Assembly (NCBI GenBank): GCA_010015675.1
Contig: ML977018.1
Location: 91,725-112,538 of the forward strand
Reading direction: 5' to 3'
DNA length: 20,814 bases
From: Byssothecium circinans
Lineage: Eukaryota > Ascomycota > Dothideomycetes > Pleosporales > Massarinaceae
Position 1 is the stretch's first letter, and each line of letters opens with the position of its first letter. The notes beneath the pieces were generated by a model. That model did no database searches, was not told the DNA's origin, and saw only the letters and a program-made list of their open reading frames with translations. The position numbers and the translations under genes were made by a program. Shown here piece after piece: positions 1 to 10,887 of this stretch.

Positions 1-163
1 GAGTAACTTTATTCTATACTAATATAGCTTACTAAGAAATTAGAAATCCTAGAATATTCTTTTTTAACCTTTTAGATCTATATTATATATATCTGTATTT
101 AAAATATCAGCTTAATAGCTCTAATATTTAAATTGTTATTAAAGGTTGAATATTTGATTTTCC
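1..163. other. Left flank outside the outer element, no gene
   Basis: AT-rich sequence with stops in all frames and no recognisable family. It lies outside the 9-bp duplication and is probably host DNA or an older decayed repeat. Confidence 0.5.
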
Positions 164-172
164 TTGCCAAGC
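164..172. repeat. Left target-site duplication, TTGCCAAGC
   Basis: The 9-mer TTGCCAAGC immediately precedes the left terminal inverted repeat. It recurs in the same orientation directly after the right one at 20742..20750. A direct repeat abutting inverted termini is the signature of a target duplication made at insertion, so both ends of the outer element are probably present. Confidence 0.8.
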
Positions 173-231
173 TTTTGAGCGGTTCGGTGGTGTGGGCGGT
201 TCGGTGGTGCTTTACGTTATAATTATATATT
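173..231 (+). repeat. Left terminal inverted repeat of the outer element
   Basis: Begins TTTTGAGCGGTTCGG and matches the reverse complement of 20683..20741 with a few substitutions through TGGTGCTTTACGTT and a following AT stretch. It is GC-rich in an otherwise AT-rich window. It contains two copies of GCGGTTCGGTGGTG (179..192 and 196..209) spaced 17 bp apart, possibly binding sites for the recombinase. The length of about 59 bp is by eye. Confidence 0.8.
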
Positions 232-241
232 TAATACTATA

Positions 242-540
242 AGACGCCCACCTAGAGCTATTAGAAGGGAAGGCCATAATAACCTACCCTATGAATGGTA
301 CTTTAATAACATATATCAAGTACACCTCTTAGAGAAACTTAGGAAAGGTTTCCTACGATGAGACGAATAACTAATAGAGCATGGGTGCTTATTATAGATA
401 GCATACTATGATAATAGCTGCTACATACACCTATCTAATAAACAAGGATTAGGCTAGTTTCTAAAGAAACTATAAGGGTTAAAAAACTAGGATGCTACTA
501 GGGATAGGGTTACACTGGTAAGAGCATTCCTATAATAACC
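242..540 (+). pseudogene. Gypsy gag C-terminal remnant with decayed zinc knuckle
   Basis: Frame 2 reads as a basic segment followed by a Glu-His-Gly-Cys-rich stretch around 375..425. This resembles the CCHC knuckle region of fungal Gypsy gag, with Cys positions apparently changed to Tyr or lost. The frame is interrupted by TAG, TAA and TGA codons. The pol frame that follows is frame 1, so a shift or decay separates them. Identification rests mainly on position before the protease. Confidence 0.45.
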
Positions 541-2430
541 TTATATAACATACGATACCTAGATCTACTAGTTCATTAATTAAAGGTAGAGGTGCGCGTA
601 TATAGATGTAGGCTTACAGCACTTATAGATAGTAGAGCTGCATAGATAATTATCTCCCTATAAGTAGTTAAGAAATATAACATACTATATCAAGATAAGG
701 AACGTCTGATATAAGTGGTATTAGCTAACGATAGACTAATATCCTACGGCAATAGATTCTTAAGGTTGGAAACCTAAGAAGTGTCATTCTACGTACTTAG
801 AATTAAGGACATAACATCCCTTAACATCATAGATCTTAGTAAAGAAGACATGTTAATTAGTTATAATTAGCTTAGGAAGCATAATCCTACTATTAATTAG
901 TAGAAAGGTATGATGTTTAGCTAAGAACTAGCGTGTAAGGTTGCTAAAACATGCTATAGAAGATTAAGCCTAATAATCTAGAGCTTACCTAGTTAGACTA
1001 GATAGATTAGCAAGATATCACCTTATAAGATTAAGAGAATCTATAAGAAGGTCCCTTTACAGATAGGAGTTATCTAGATATAGAGAGTTACGCCTATAAA
1101 GGATGAACCCTAGCTAATGATACTACTAGAATATAAGGAGTTTTAAGACCTATTTAAGGAAATAAAGGAAACCGCATTACTAGATCACTAGGATTAGGAT
1201 TATGAGATTCACCTAGAAGAAGGCGCGAAGCTACGCCTAGGACTAATATATCTACTCACTCTAGATTAGTAGTTGGAACTGCGGGAGTACATTAAAAAAA
1301 ACTTAAAGTAAGGATATATATAAGAGAGTATTAGCCTAATAGCTTCACTAATTCTCTTTATCCTAAAGAAGAATAAAAAGCTATAACTCTATGTAGACTA
1401 CAGATAGCTTAACTATGTTATAAGGAAGAACTAATACCCTCTTCCTCTAATCTAGGAACTCATAGACCGCCTCTAAGAAGTTAGGTAGATCACGAAATTT
1501 AATATATAAGATAGATTCTATTAAATACAAATAGCTAAGGGCTACAAATAGCTAATAGCTTTTAAGACCTAGTATAGTCTATATAAATACACAGTTATGC
1601 CCTTTAGATTAACGAACGCGCCTGCAACATTTCAGGCACTAGTCAACAGAGCACTTCATGAATACTTAGATATCTTTGTAACTACGTACCTAGATGATAT
1701 ACTAGTGTATACCTTAGGAACGCTTAAGGATTATATTAAACATATTAGAAAGGTGCTTAGGAAGCTTAGGGAGTATTAATTGCCCCTATAGCTAGAGAAA
1801 TGCGAATTCCACGTTAAGGAGACGGATTACTTAGGATTTATTATCTCACGAGATAGCATTACTATAGACCTGAAGAAAGTCAAAACTATAAAGGAATAGC
1901 TAAAACCTAAGATAGTTAAGGACGTGTAATCCTTCTTAAGATTCGCTAACTTCTACTAAAAGTTTATTTAGGGATATTTAAAGACTACAGCACCTCTTAT
2001 AGAGATTACTAAGAAAGAAAAGGGATTCTAATAAGGATAAGAGTAGTAAAAGGCTTTTAAAAAGATAAAGGAACTATTCCTATTAGCCCCTATACTATAG
2101 ATGCATAATCTAGAACGTCTACTATAAGTAGAGATAGATACATTAGACTACGCCTTAGGAGTAATCCTTTTATAGTAAGGTGATGATAGAAAGTAGAGAC
2201 TAGTATTCTACTACTCTTAGAAGTTTTTAGGAGTAGAACTTAACTACGACGTTCATGATAAGGAACTACTAGTAATAGTAGATGCCTTTAAATAATAGCG
2301 AGCCTAATTAGTAGGCGCTAAATACTAGGTAGAGGTATATTTAGATTACTAGAACCTGATAAGTTTCATAATAACTAAGAAACTTAACTAAGGACAGGTC
2401 AGATAGGCTAAGTTAATGGTAGATTATTTT
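541..2430 (+). pseudogene. pol: Gypsy pol, first half: protease, reverse transcriptase, RNase H
   Basis: Frame 1 stays readable throughout apart from in-frame TAG/TAA at Gln/Trp positions. The aspartic protease motif near 613..640 reads Ala-Leu-Ile-Asp-Ser-Arg-Ala where the family has Asp-Ser-Gly, a G-to-A change. RT follows with YVDYRQLN near 1390, the palm segment PFRLTNAPATFQ from about 1600, and the catalytic YLDD at 1687..1698. RNase H follows with the family block DKELLVIVDAF near 2260..2290. The frame ends inside the C-terminal part of RNase H (AKLMVDY), where the Helitron inverted repeat begins. The rest of RNase H resumes at 11897 with NGAADALS. Function in life was cDNA synthesis; it is now a RIP-inactivated pseudogene. 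Confidence 0.9.
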
Positions 2431-2439
2431 GCGGAGCGA
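2428..2439 (+). repeat. Left 12-bp inverted repeat of the inner element
   Basis: TTTGCGGAGCGA is the exact reverse complement of 11886..11897. It falls where the Gypsy RNase H reading frame stops, so it marks, or lies very near, the Helitron left end. Confidence 0.7.
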
Positions 2440-2873
2440 GGAACGAGCGTAGCAAATCTATAATCCAAATCGCGCCTGAGGGCTTCCAAAAAATCGCATT
2501 TTGACGTACTTCTACCTATTGAATTTCATTGCTGATTTTTCTATATATGCTAAAAACTGTACCCTTGATAGTTCTACTAATAGCAGCCTATATTTAATTC
2601 GTTATAATAGGTATGAGTAGATAAAACAGTGTTTTTTAAATGATGTTCTTCGGAATCACGACTAATACGCGTGTCGCGTGTCCTATATTAGGCAGTGAAA
2701 CAGGGGCTCAGGGTCTAAAAGCTGCTTGCGCCACTTTATCTACCAGCCACTGCATGCGGCAACATGACTAAACCCTATTTTATAAAGAAAAAATTCGCTA
2801 TACTATAGGCCTAATACCTCGCAACACTACCTAATACTACTTCCCTCCATCCACGTACCCTTACACGTTATTA
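2440..2873 (+). promoter_or_regulatory. Helitron left region, upstream of the helicase gene
   Basis: No reading frame of note. It directly precedes the first plausible Met codon of the helicase gene and presumably holds its promoter. A pair of heptamer motifs (CCTAATAC at about 2806 and 2829) lies near the 3' end. Confidence 0.4.
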
Positions 2874-5800
2874 TGGATGTTCCACACTGCAATCGCTACA
2901 ACGCACCTCTTATGCCTGGCGTTGATTAATTTTGTAATAATAAATAGAAGAAGAACTGTCAGGCTTGCCTTACAGTTACTCAGAGTTATAAACGGCGAGC
3001 GAATACGTTAGAGCACAAAGCTGCACCCCCTACAAAGTATCACGCAACGCTAACGTCAGACTCTAGTCCTTTATCTAGTATTCTCCGTACTCTAACGCTA
3101 GTCTAACCTTAATCTATACTAACGTCTACGCCGCATGCGCTAACCGCACTAGGGACTCCACTTGAGCAGCAGCTTCTTCGTGCGGCTGGTATTAGTCTTA
3201 GTATCAGGCTACTATCTTAGTCTTTAAATATGTTACTATTACCTTACCTATCCTAACTTCCCCCATTAGCACTACTAAGCGCTATAACTCCCATTAAACC
3301 CCTATCATTGTTATAAACGCTTTCTAGTTAACTATTACCATGGATGGCCGCGATACATTCTACATCACAGCCGTGGTATTCATAACAGCAAGGGGAGGGT
3401 GTTTTATGGAATACCCCTCCATCTTTAGTATAATCACGCGATACTTGCTCTAGTATTGGTCCTAGTATTAGTCGTACAACCTATATAGTAGCTAAGTCTA
3501 AAGAACATGTAGTTAATGAGTTGGATGATGGTATAGTAGCAGCTGAGTCTTAAGAACATGTGGTTAATGAGTTTAATGATAGTGTAGATAGAGAGATGCT
3601 TATAGAGGTGGAAGAGAATATATATGACTTCCCTCTAGAAGAGCCCCTATTACGAATTTAGGATGATAGTTCTTATCTTTCTAATCCTACATTATCTAAT
3701 TAAGATAAAACGTATATCTCTACGTTTTATAACGCACTCAAGAAAGAAGAGATAGAGATGTGTATAATTTGCAACCGTTATTAGTTTCACCTAAACGTTC
3801 GCCGTGGGGAATGTACTACCTATTTAACTAATCGCGTTAAACATAGTACTAAAGAGGATTAGGTGCCTATATTTAGTGCTGTAAACAATATAGATCTAGG
3901 TGTAATATCTAACCTCCCTTCTCTTACTAATGTTAAGGAGATGCTTATTGCCTAGGTTCACTGTTTTATATAGATATGTTAGCATCGTGGGCAGTAGTAT
4001 AAGTATAGAGGGCATATATGTCATTTCACCATTAATGTAGCTAGGGTATTTTTAAGGCTTCCTGTCCTTCTATCTGAGCTTGATATTATTATCCTTAAAC
4101 TACTACATTTAGATGAGGACGACCACGCTTCGGTTGAACGTTAATTCAAGAAGAGTTAGAAAGTAAGGCGCACTGTAGTGTTGCGTTGGCTGTAATAGTT
4201 AAAGGCACATCACTCTAGATACAGCAATATTGTTATTGATGATAAGGCTATTCAAGAACTCCCTATTAATGGGTATGTAGACGATTAATTTACTATGCTT
4301 TAGCATGGGGATATAGATATTAGGCTGGGGGATTATCCTAATACGCAAGAGCTAGTGTCGCCATCCTATACGCTAGACTATTCACCCCTACTATCTATAC
4401 CTGCTATGACCGCCCATATACTAGATAGGTCACCACCTAATACTAGGCCTAATACTAGCGCGGATTCCTACTACGATGGTAGCTTGATTTTTGATGAGGA
4501 CGATAATGATGATAATGGAGCTGACACGACCATGGTTCCTAATATTGTTCCTAATGTTAGCGAATTTAAGACTTTACGTCGTTAAATCTAATTAAGACCT
4601 TCCTACCTTACTATGGGCTTAGTGCAAAGGACACCTATTTCTAAATATAGTAATTAGGAAAAGATCCTTAGTCTTGCATTTCCTACCTTGTATCTAAATG
4701 GAATTAGTAACTATATGCAACTAAAGATGTAGGAGGTTGCATATACAGACTATGTTTAGCACATAATAAGCTATAAGGATGGACGTTTTACTTATTACTC
4801 ACGTTTCCATTTTGCTACCTTTAATACGCTTCTCCGCAGGCAAACTACTGCAAAGGTGGGTTTCTTTATAAGGAAGACACTAGACGGCGCTTCTATGATG
4901 GCTAAGGATATTCAAGCTCAGTTTAACAGCGCTGATGGTGGGTAGAGTTTAATTAACGCTATAGTGTAGTTCTCTACCTCTATTTAAGGTTCTTATGCGT
5001 ATTAGAAAGTAGAGGGTACAAACCTAAAGGCTATGGTACGTGTGGTCTGCCTAATACCTAGCTAATACCCTTATTGTTAATATCTAACTTTTATTAATAG
5101 GTTTATTAGCTGTGATGTCCTTATCTATTTATCACATACTCTGCTGCGGATTACCATTAGGCTAATCTCATGAGATTTATGGGAGAGGAGGCCTTTGCTG
5201 AGTAGTAGACTGTAACTAATGCACGTTAAGTAAGGCTGGCATAGGATTTCATACGCGATAACCCACATATTATTGCTTACTAGTTCTACCGTCGATTTAA
5301 ACTATTTAAGAAGCATGTTATAACGCCTAAGTTTAACCTTGTTAACTTCTAGCATCATTACGAGTGGTAGGGCCGTGGTAGTACTTATAACTATAGCCTA
5401 TACTACTATAGAGATGCACCTTATCCTGATTAGTATTTAGCTTAGAATGCTACTAAGCTTGAGAAGCGACGATTAGCAAAGTATTAGGGCTATTACATTA
5501 GCACTGTTCATCCCAACCCACACAAGGCTACTCTAGAGCATTCATATAGCTCCCCCTTATCTCTTGCATTTGATCAGATGGTTTTTGACTTTCATGAACT
5601 TGCTACTATCTTGACTAAGTGCTACATGCATGTATGTCATCTTAGTTACTGCTAAAGGAAAAATAAGAAGATAGGTAAGATAGTCTATCACTTTAAGGCT
5701 TCCTAGCCACGTATAGCTAATCCCTACTTTACTAAATTAGCTAGGAAGTCTTTTTACCGTCTCCACGCTTAACGGAATCATCCACTTCTAAACGCGTACT

Positions 5801-8286
5801 GTCGAACTCTAGTATTAGGCTAGCGGGCTAATACTAATATATAGCCCTGCACTAGTACTATAGGTGTTGTTTAATATGTTAGTCTATATGTTAGCAAGGC
5901 AGAGCAGCAGACGACGTTGTTTAAGGATATGGCTACTGAGATACTACCTTATATCTAGTCTGAGAATGCTATATTCAAGTTTGTAGCAAAGTTAATGAAC
6001 AAATTGGCGGGCTAGAGGGACTATAGCGCTTAGGAAGTTTGCTACATCCTCTTTAATCTGCCCCTTACGGATTATAGTCGTACTATTCTTAACGTTAACC
6101 TTCATTGTGAGGAGGATTAGCCTAAGACGTACGTCTTTCAAGCTAATCATCAAGTTGATGATGAAGTGTTTAAGGAAGATACACCTTAGTTTACTAAGGG
6201 CCGTTCTATGCTAGTAAAATACAAGGAGAGGCCTCCATCACTTGAAGCCGTATCCTATTTAGACTACCTTCTTCATTACGACCATGCAAAGAATTGAGTT
6301 AGGCCCTAGGCTAGGCCTAGGATTTTGAAGTTTTACCCTCTATACTCTCCTGAGTTAGATAGGGAAGACTTCTCTCGCGTCAAGCTTATGCTACATCATC
6401 CATTTCAATAGGTATTAGATGTAAGGACCTTTGCCGGCTAGGAGTACCAGTTATTCTTGCAAGCCTATTGGAACTGCCTGTTGGTATGCAATCACCCTTT
6501 ACCTGATAGCTTTGGAGAGGTGTTACCTAAAAATGAGGAAGAAGATCTAGATTAGGAAGACGTAGATTTAGCGGATGAGTCATTATAGAATAAGCTTGCT
6601 AGTCGTCTCCCTAGTGCTGATGGTGTTATTATTGATAAGGATAACCTAGGCAGTTAGCTAGTTGATCTAGAGAAGGATTAGAACGTACCTAAGCATAAGG
6701 ATAGTTACGGCCTTAATGCACGTTAATATTAGAAGGAGATAAAGATAGCTCATCTAGTTAATTACGCTACTAGACCTAATACCTCACCTAATACCCTTTA
6801 GTCTAAATAGTGGCTACTATTCGATCTCATCATCAATCATTATCAAGCCTACCTAGATGGGAATAGGCTAGAGCAGCTTCTTCTTAACCTTAATGGCTAG
6901 GGTGGTACTAGAAAGACGTACGCTATTAAGGTTATAACCTCTACTATAGATAGTATTGCGAGGGCTTTAGGGAAGAAATTACCTATTATATGGTGCGCAC
7001 TAACTGGAGTAGCCACTTTTCTTATTTCAGGAAAGACTATCCACTCTACCTTCCGCATACTAATTCAACCTCCTGGTGGTGTGCTTCCACCTCTTACTCT
7101 AGTAGCGTTAGCTTAGACCTAAGCGCTATTTACTAATGTTTATTACCTTATTATAGATGAGAAGTCTATGGTAGGGCTAACAACACTAGCGTGGTTAGAT
7201 ATAAGGTGCCATGAGATCTTTCTAGCACAGGCTAGGTATCCTTTTAGCAGTTTAAATATTATCCTAGCTAGTGATTTTTACCAGTTACCCCCTATCGCGA
7301 GAAGGCCTATGTTTGATACTACAAAGAGCCACAGCTCTTCAGATACAGCTAGTGCGGCGCTATATAAACTATTTACTAGAACTATTGTTCTAGATGTAGT
7401 TATGCGCTAGCAGGGTTCTGAATAGGCTTCCTTCCATGATACTCTTACACGTATCCGTGAGGAGAAGCCTAATATCCATGACTAGCTTCTCCTTATGAAA
7501 CGCTGCAGCGTTGAGCTTAGCGAGGTAGAACGGAACTCCTTTAATTCTACCTTGCGTATATGCGCAAAGAGGATAGAGGTAGCTACTATTAATCATAACT
7601 GCCTCTAGGACTCTGGCCAGCCTATCCTTATTTTATAGGCCACACATAATAGTTAAGATCAAGAGAAGGTGTCTACTAAGGATGCGGGGAATCTCCATAA
7701 CTAGCTCCCTATATTTATTGGTGCCCGGGTTATGCTACTTAACAATATCTAGATAGAGCGTGGTTTAGTTAATAGGGCTATAGGGGTTATTAATAATATC
7801 CTTTAGCAGCCTAATACCTAGGATTGTCGCAAGGCTACACTAAAGGCAGTATTAGTCGCTATAGATAAGTATAATGGGCTATGTCTTTATAGCCTTCTAG
7901 ATGGTACAAAGGTTATTCTAGTGTTTCCTCTTATTTAGGAATTTACTGTTAATTAGAGTATGCATGTGCGTATTTAATTCCCTATTACACTTGCCTAGGC
8001 TATTACAGTTCATAAATCCTAGGGTTTAAGTGTGGATAAGGCTATGATCACAGTTAGTAGGGAGTGAGATCACTACCCTAGCTTAATGTACGTTGCGCTT
8101 TCAAGGGTTAAGACTGTTGATGGTTTAATGTTTAAGGATGTATTTTCCTATTAGTGGTTAAAGCAAAAGAGAAGCAAGGTATCAGAGATATGAGAGCGGG
8201 ATATAAGGCGTAGGGCGCGTCATCACGTTATAGTGCAGCAGACTATTTTCTAGGTCTAATACCTAGACCAATACCACTGTCATTGA
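2874..8286 (+). pseudogene. Helitron DUF6570/Rep/PIF1 helicase
   Basis: The N-terminus at 2874 carries Cys-rich CxxC-like pairs and a basic stretch typical of fungal Helitron proteins. A DUF6570-type zinc region with CIIC follows near 3758..3770. The Helitron_like_N segment is at about 4640..5030, and SAAD, conserved in the family, is near 5148. The Rep active-site region at 5377..5400 reads GSTYNYSL where the family has His-x-His, so both catalytic His codons look converted to Tyr. The conserved YVSLYVSKAE Tyr pair lies at about 5875..5900. The PIF1 helicase begins at about 6800: Walker A near 6890..6922 reads GxGGTRKT (Lys and Thr kept, one Gly now Arg), Walker B IIDEKSMVG is near 7150, the DFYQLPP-type motif near 7273, and TVHKSQG and YVALSRVK lie at about 8008..8110. 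At least one intron, near 5040..5125, is needed to keep frame; others near 3187 and 3452 are likely. The protein would nick and unwind DNA for rolling-circle transposition. TAG and TAA at Gln codons throughout make this a RIP pseudogene. Intron borders and the stop (TGA 8284..8286) are provisional. Confidence 0.85.
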
Positions 8287-8378
8287 GAGGTTTTGTAAGG
8301 GTAGTTTCCTATAATATAAGCATTCCTATGAAAGTTTCCCTAATCTATCTAGATAGATAGAGCACCTAATACCACAGC
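8287..8378. other. Convergent gap between helicase gene and unknown gene
   Basis: About 90 bp between the 3' ends of two convergent genes. It holds a heptamer pair at 8366..8386, overlapping the proposed stop of the minus-strand gene. Confidence 0.4.
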
Positions 8379-10071
8379 CTAATACTCCGTGACTATATCC
8401 TAATCCCTAGAGCATATAGTCTCTGTGTCTGTACCATCTACTAAATACAGACTTAGATTAACGTCACCCTTATCGCCTAGCCTCTTAAGCTCTATGAATT
8501 TCGTAATGTTAGGCATCTTCACACTGTTATTATAGCCTTGATAGGGAACCTCTAGCTTAATACCTTCCATTGCATCTTCTTCCATTTGCACACCTTCTAT
8601 TGGTTCGCCTTGGGAAGTATTCTCTATAGGAAGTTCTGCAATGATATAGTTAAGTAGATCTGCAGCATATCCTGCATTCTCACCCTGTACCTTAGGGAAA
8701 TGTGCGCTATAGTCTTTAATAGTGCGTAGATTATACGTACTAGGAAGCTTGCATGCTTTACCATCGCGAAAGAGTTGGATAGTAGAGTCTGCATAATCCC
8801 TATCACGCTGTGCTTAGTAGATTAGAGAGAGTAGCACGCGTTATTGTTAGGGGAATAGCATAGGGAATAGCGGAATAGGCATCTTTGACTTAGTGTCAAC
8901 GCTAATCAGGTATCTATAAGGCACTTCTAACTTCTATAGTGCTGACCTTACAGCGATGATCTGTTATAGTTAGCTTATGCCTAATACCCTAACTAATACC
9001 ACACTTACTTAACCCCATCGCATAGGCAGCTTTAATTTAGTCTTCTTGAATACCTTTTAAGTAGCACTAGCCTATTAATGGTTAGTTCTAGACTAATACT
9101 AGGTCTAATACCCTACTCACCTATCCTAAACGTACTGGCTTCTTTCTAGCCACTAGAAGAGCGACTTGGTTATTGAGTGTTAGGTTAAGCCACTAGATAT
9201 AGCGCTGCTTAGTATTAGCCATGGTATTAGGTTAGTTACGTTGCACTTATAATAAACATGCCTTATGGCATGCGTAGAATGAATCCCTTCAGCCCTTGAT
9301 AATAGAGAATCCTTAACTTTTCCACCATAATATCAAGCTCTCTATTCTAGTATCTCTTCACCTGTAGCTAGTAGCTAAGCTCTATCCATTCTTCCCTCTC
9401 TTTATTGCTTAGGTTAGGCACTATTATATCAAATTTTTCTTTTTTCTCCTTGATGTCCATCATCTTTTTATCCGCTTTGCCTGCGTTAGATTTGCCCTTT
9501 TTACTTGACTTACTACTCTCTACACTCTCATTAATAGTAGACGAGGCAGCGTTAATAATATACTAAGGTAGCATGAACTCATCTTCTAGTGCCCAGACCT
9601 TTTCTTAAGGCTTAAAGACCAATCTCATAGTTTTGTAGTTAGATTCTGGCTTTCTAGTGCGTGCCATGGCTAGCTATATCTAGAGCAGATTCTAACTCTC
9701 CCTATGTATTATTAGTTATACCTAATACTAGACTAATACTCTTCTCATACCTAGCCTTAAGCGCTGCATTGCGACTCTGAATTTAAAGCATGTCCTCAAG
9801 TTGCTTACGCTCATTTTCATCTGTAGCGCTATCAAGCAGGTGCTAAATACGTGGCAAGAACTTCTTTATCTAGAAAGTAGAGCACGCCTTTACTAAGTTA
9901 GTATATAATTATTTAGGTATAGGGGGGTTGTTATACCTTATTATTGGCGTTTTTTCCCTTTTGAATCATGAAGTCTTCGCCTTGCTTGCTTGCGTGAAGT
10001 TTGTTATTTTTAATGGTGCTTGCATTTGATGAGTATGCATTAGTAGCCTTCACCTTCTTCTGGTCTGCCAT
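8379..10071 (-). pseudogene. Multi-exon gene of unknown function carried by the Helitron
   Basis: Not recognised. Starting at ATG 10071, one frame continues across proposed introns with no disruptions except TAG/TAA at likely Gln codons. Exon 1 (10071..9937) begins MADQKKVKA and is Lys/Asn-rich. Intron 9936..9888 has an exact TACTAAC branch site. Exon 2 (9887..9740) is charged and probably helical. Intron 9739..9702 follows, then an exon with a Ser/Lys-rich linker and a long Glu/Lys-rich helical stretch. Introns near 9235..9205 (borders do not keep phase cleanly), about 9133..9085 (GTGAGT donor) and about 9015..8968 (GTAAGT donor) come next. The last exon ends with ELKRLGDKGDV and an acidic tail. 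About 500 residues, mostly hydrophilic, with no signal peptide or membrane segment. Four of the five introns carry the double-heptamer motif. It is divergent from the H3-like gene, sharing 10072..10887. A DNA- or chromatin-associated role would be a guess. The stop TAG at 8381..8379 may itself be a RIP product. Confidence 0.6.
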
Positions 10072-10887
10072 TGCAGCGAGAGGGCTTAGCAGGATGTATT
10101 AGGTAGGTATTAGGCGTTATTTAGTAGTGGGGCAAAGTTACGTATAGTGCGTAGACGTTATATAAGGAGTATATAGGAAGTAGTGTTAAGTGGCAAATTT
10201 TTAGTAATAAGTTTATTTATAGTTACACGAAATTGAAAGTAGGGCTAGGTAGTAATCACGGGAAATTATCACTAGCCTATCGTGTGCGTTGAATGCGCCC
10301 AACACTTTACAACATGATTCTGGCATGAGCGTGTGCAGCTCAGTTAGCTGCATAAGTACATACTAGAATCATAGTATTAGGTTAGGTATTAGTCTCTCTT
10401 TAGAAGCCATTTCCCATCTTTATACGTAGTTTTCTTGCTAACGTAATGTTTTCTCTCTTATTTCACTTCTCTTTACGCCTTTACCTTTACTGCTTACCTT
10501 CACTGCTTACCCTTACCAGCCACCTTTACGTTGCCTTCTTACTTCTCGCGCTTACCTACCACCCCGCACTTTAACAACTCTCAATCTTTGCGATTTTACT
10601 GTCTTTGTGGTCGCAAAGCTTTGCAGCTGTAGTATAGCTATAACTAAAGTATTAGGCTTAGTATTAGCCTTTCTATGTATATACTCCCCTACAATTTCCC
10701 CTTCTATTACCTACTAATTTCAACTTCCTTGCGTACTATCACTATTCCTATTTCTTACTTTTACTATTCTCATTTCTCACTTTCACTTTTACTGTTAACG
10801 TTATTAGTTTTCCATCTATTTTCTAACTAAAAAGTAGTTAGTTTACGTCTATCTTATTTTCTTTTATACACCTTACAACATACCATC
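10072..10887. promoter_or_regulatory. Shared upstream region of two divergent Helitron genes
   Basis: No coding frame. The H3-proximal half is pyrimidine-rich (about 10425..10860), as in many fungal core promoters, with a TATATAC at about 10677. Double-heptamer copies occur at about 10097, 10375 and 10650. The arrangement would allow joint expression of the unknown gene and the H3-like gene, or these could be 5' UTR introns. Confidence 0.45.

Noticed and set aside
7390..7596. 68-codon open frame on the minus strand
   Set aside because: It is antisense to the well-supported PIF1 helicase frame and has no features of its own.
7795..7825. Double-heptamer copy as a helicase intron
   Set aside because: Only one heptamer is present and the region reads as normal in-frame PIF1 sequence, so it is probably chance.
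8624..8806. 60-codon minus-strand frame starting MIGIMQTLL
   Set aside because: It overlaps the unknown Helitron gene in a different frame; the neighbouring frame (QRDRDYADS) connects upstream and downstream exons and looks more protein-like.
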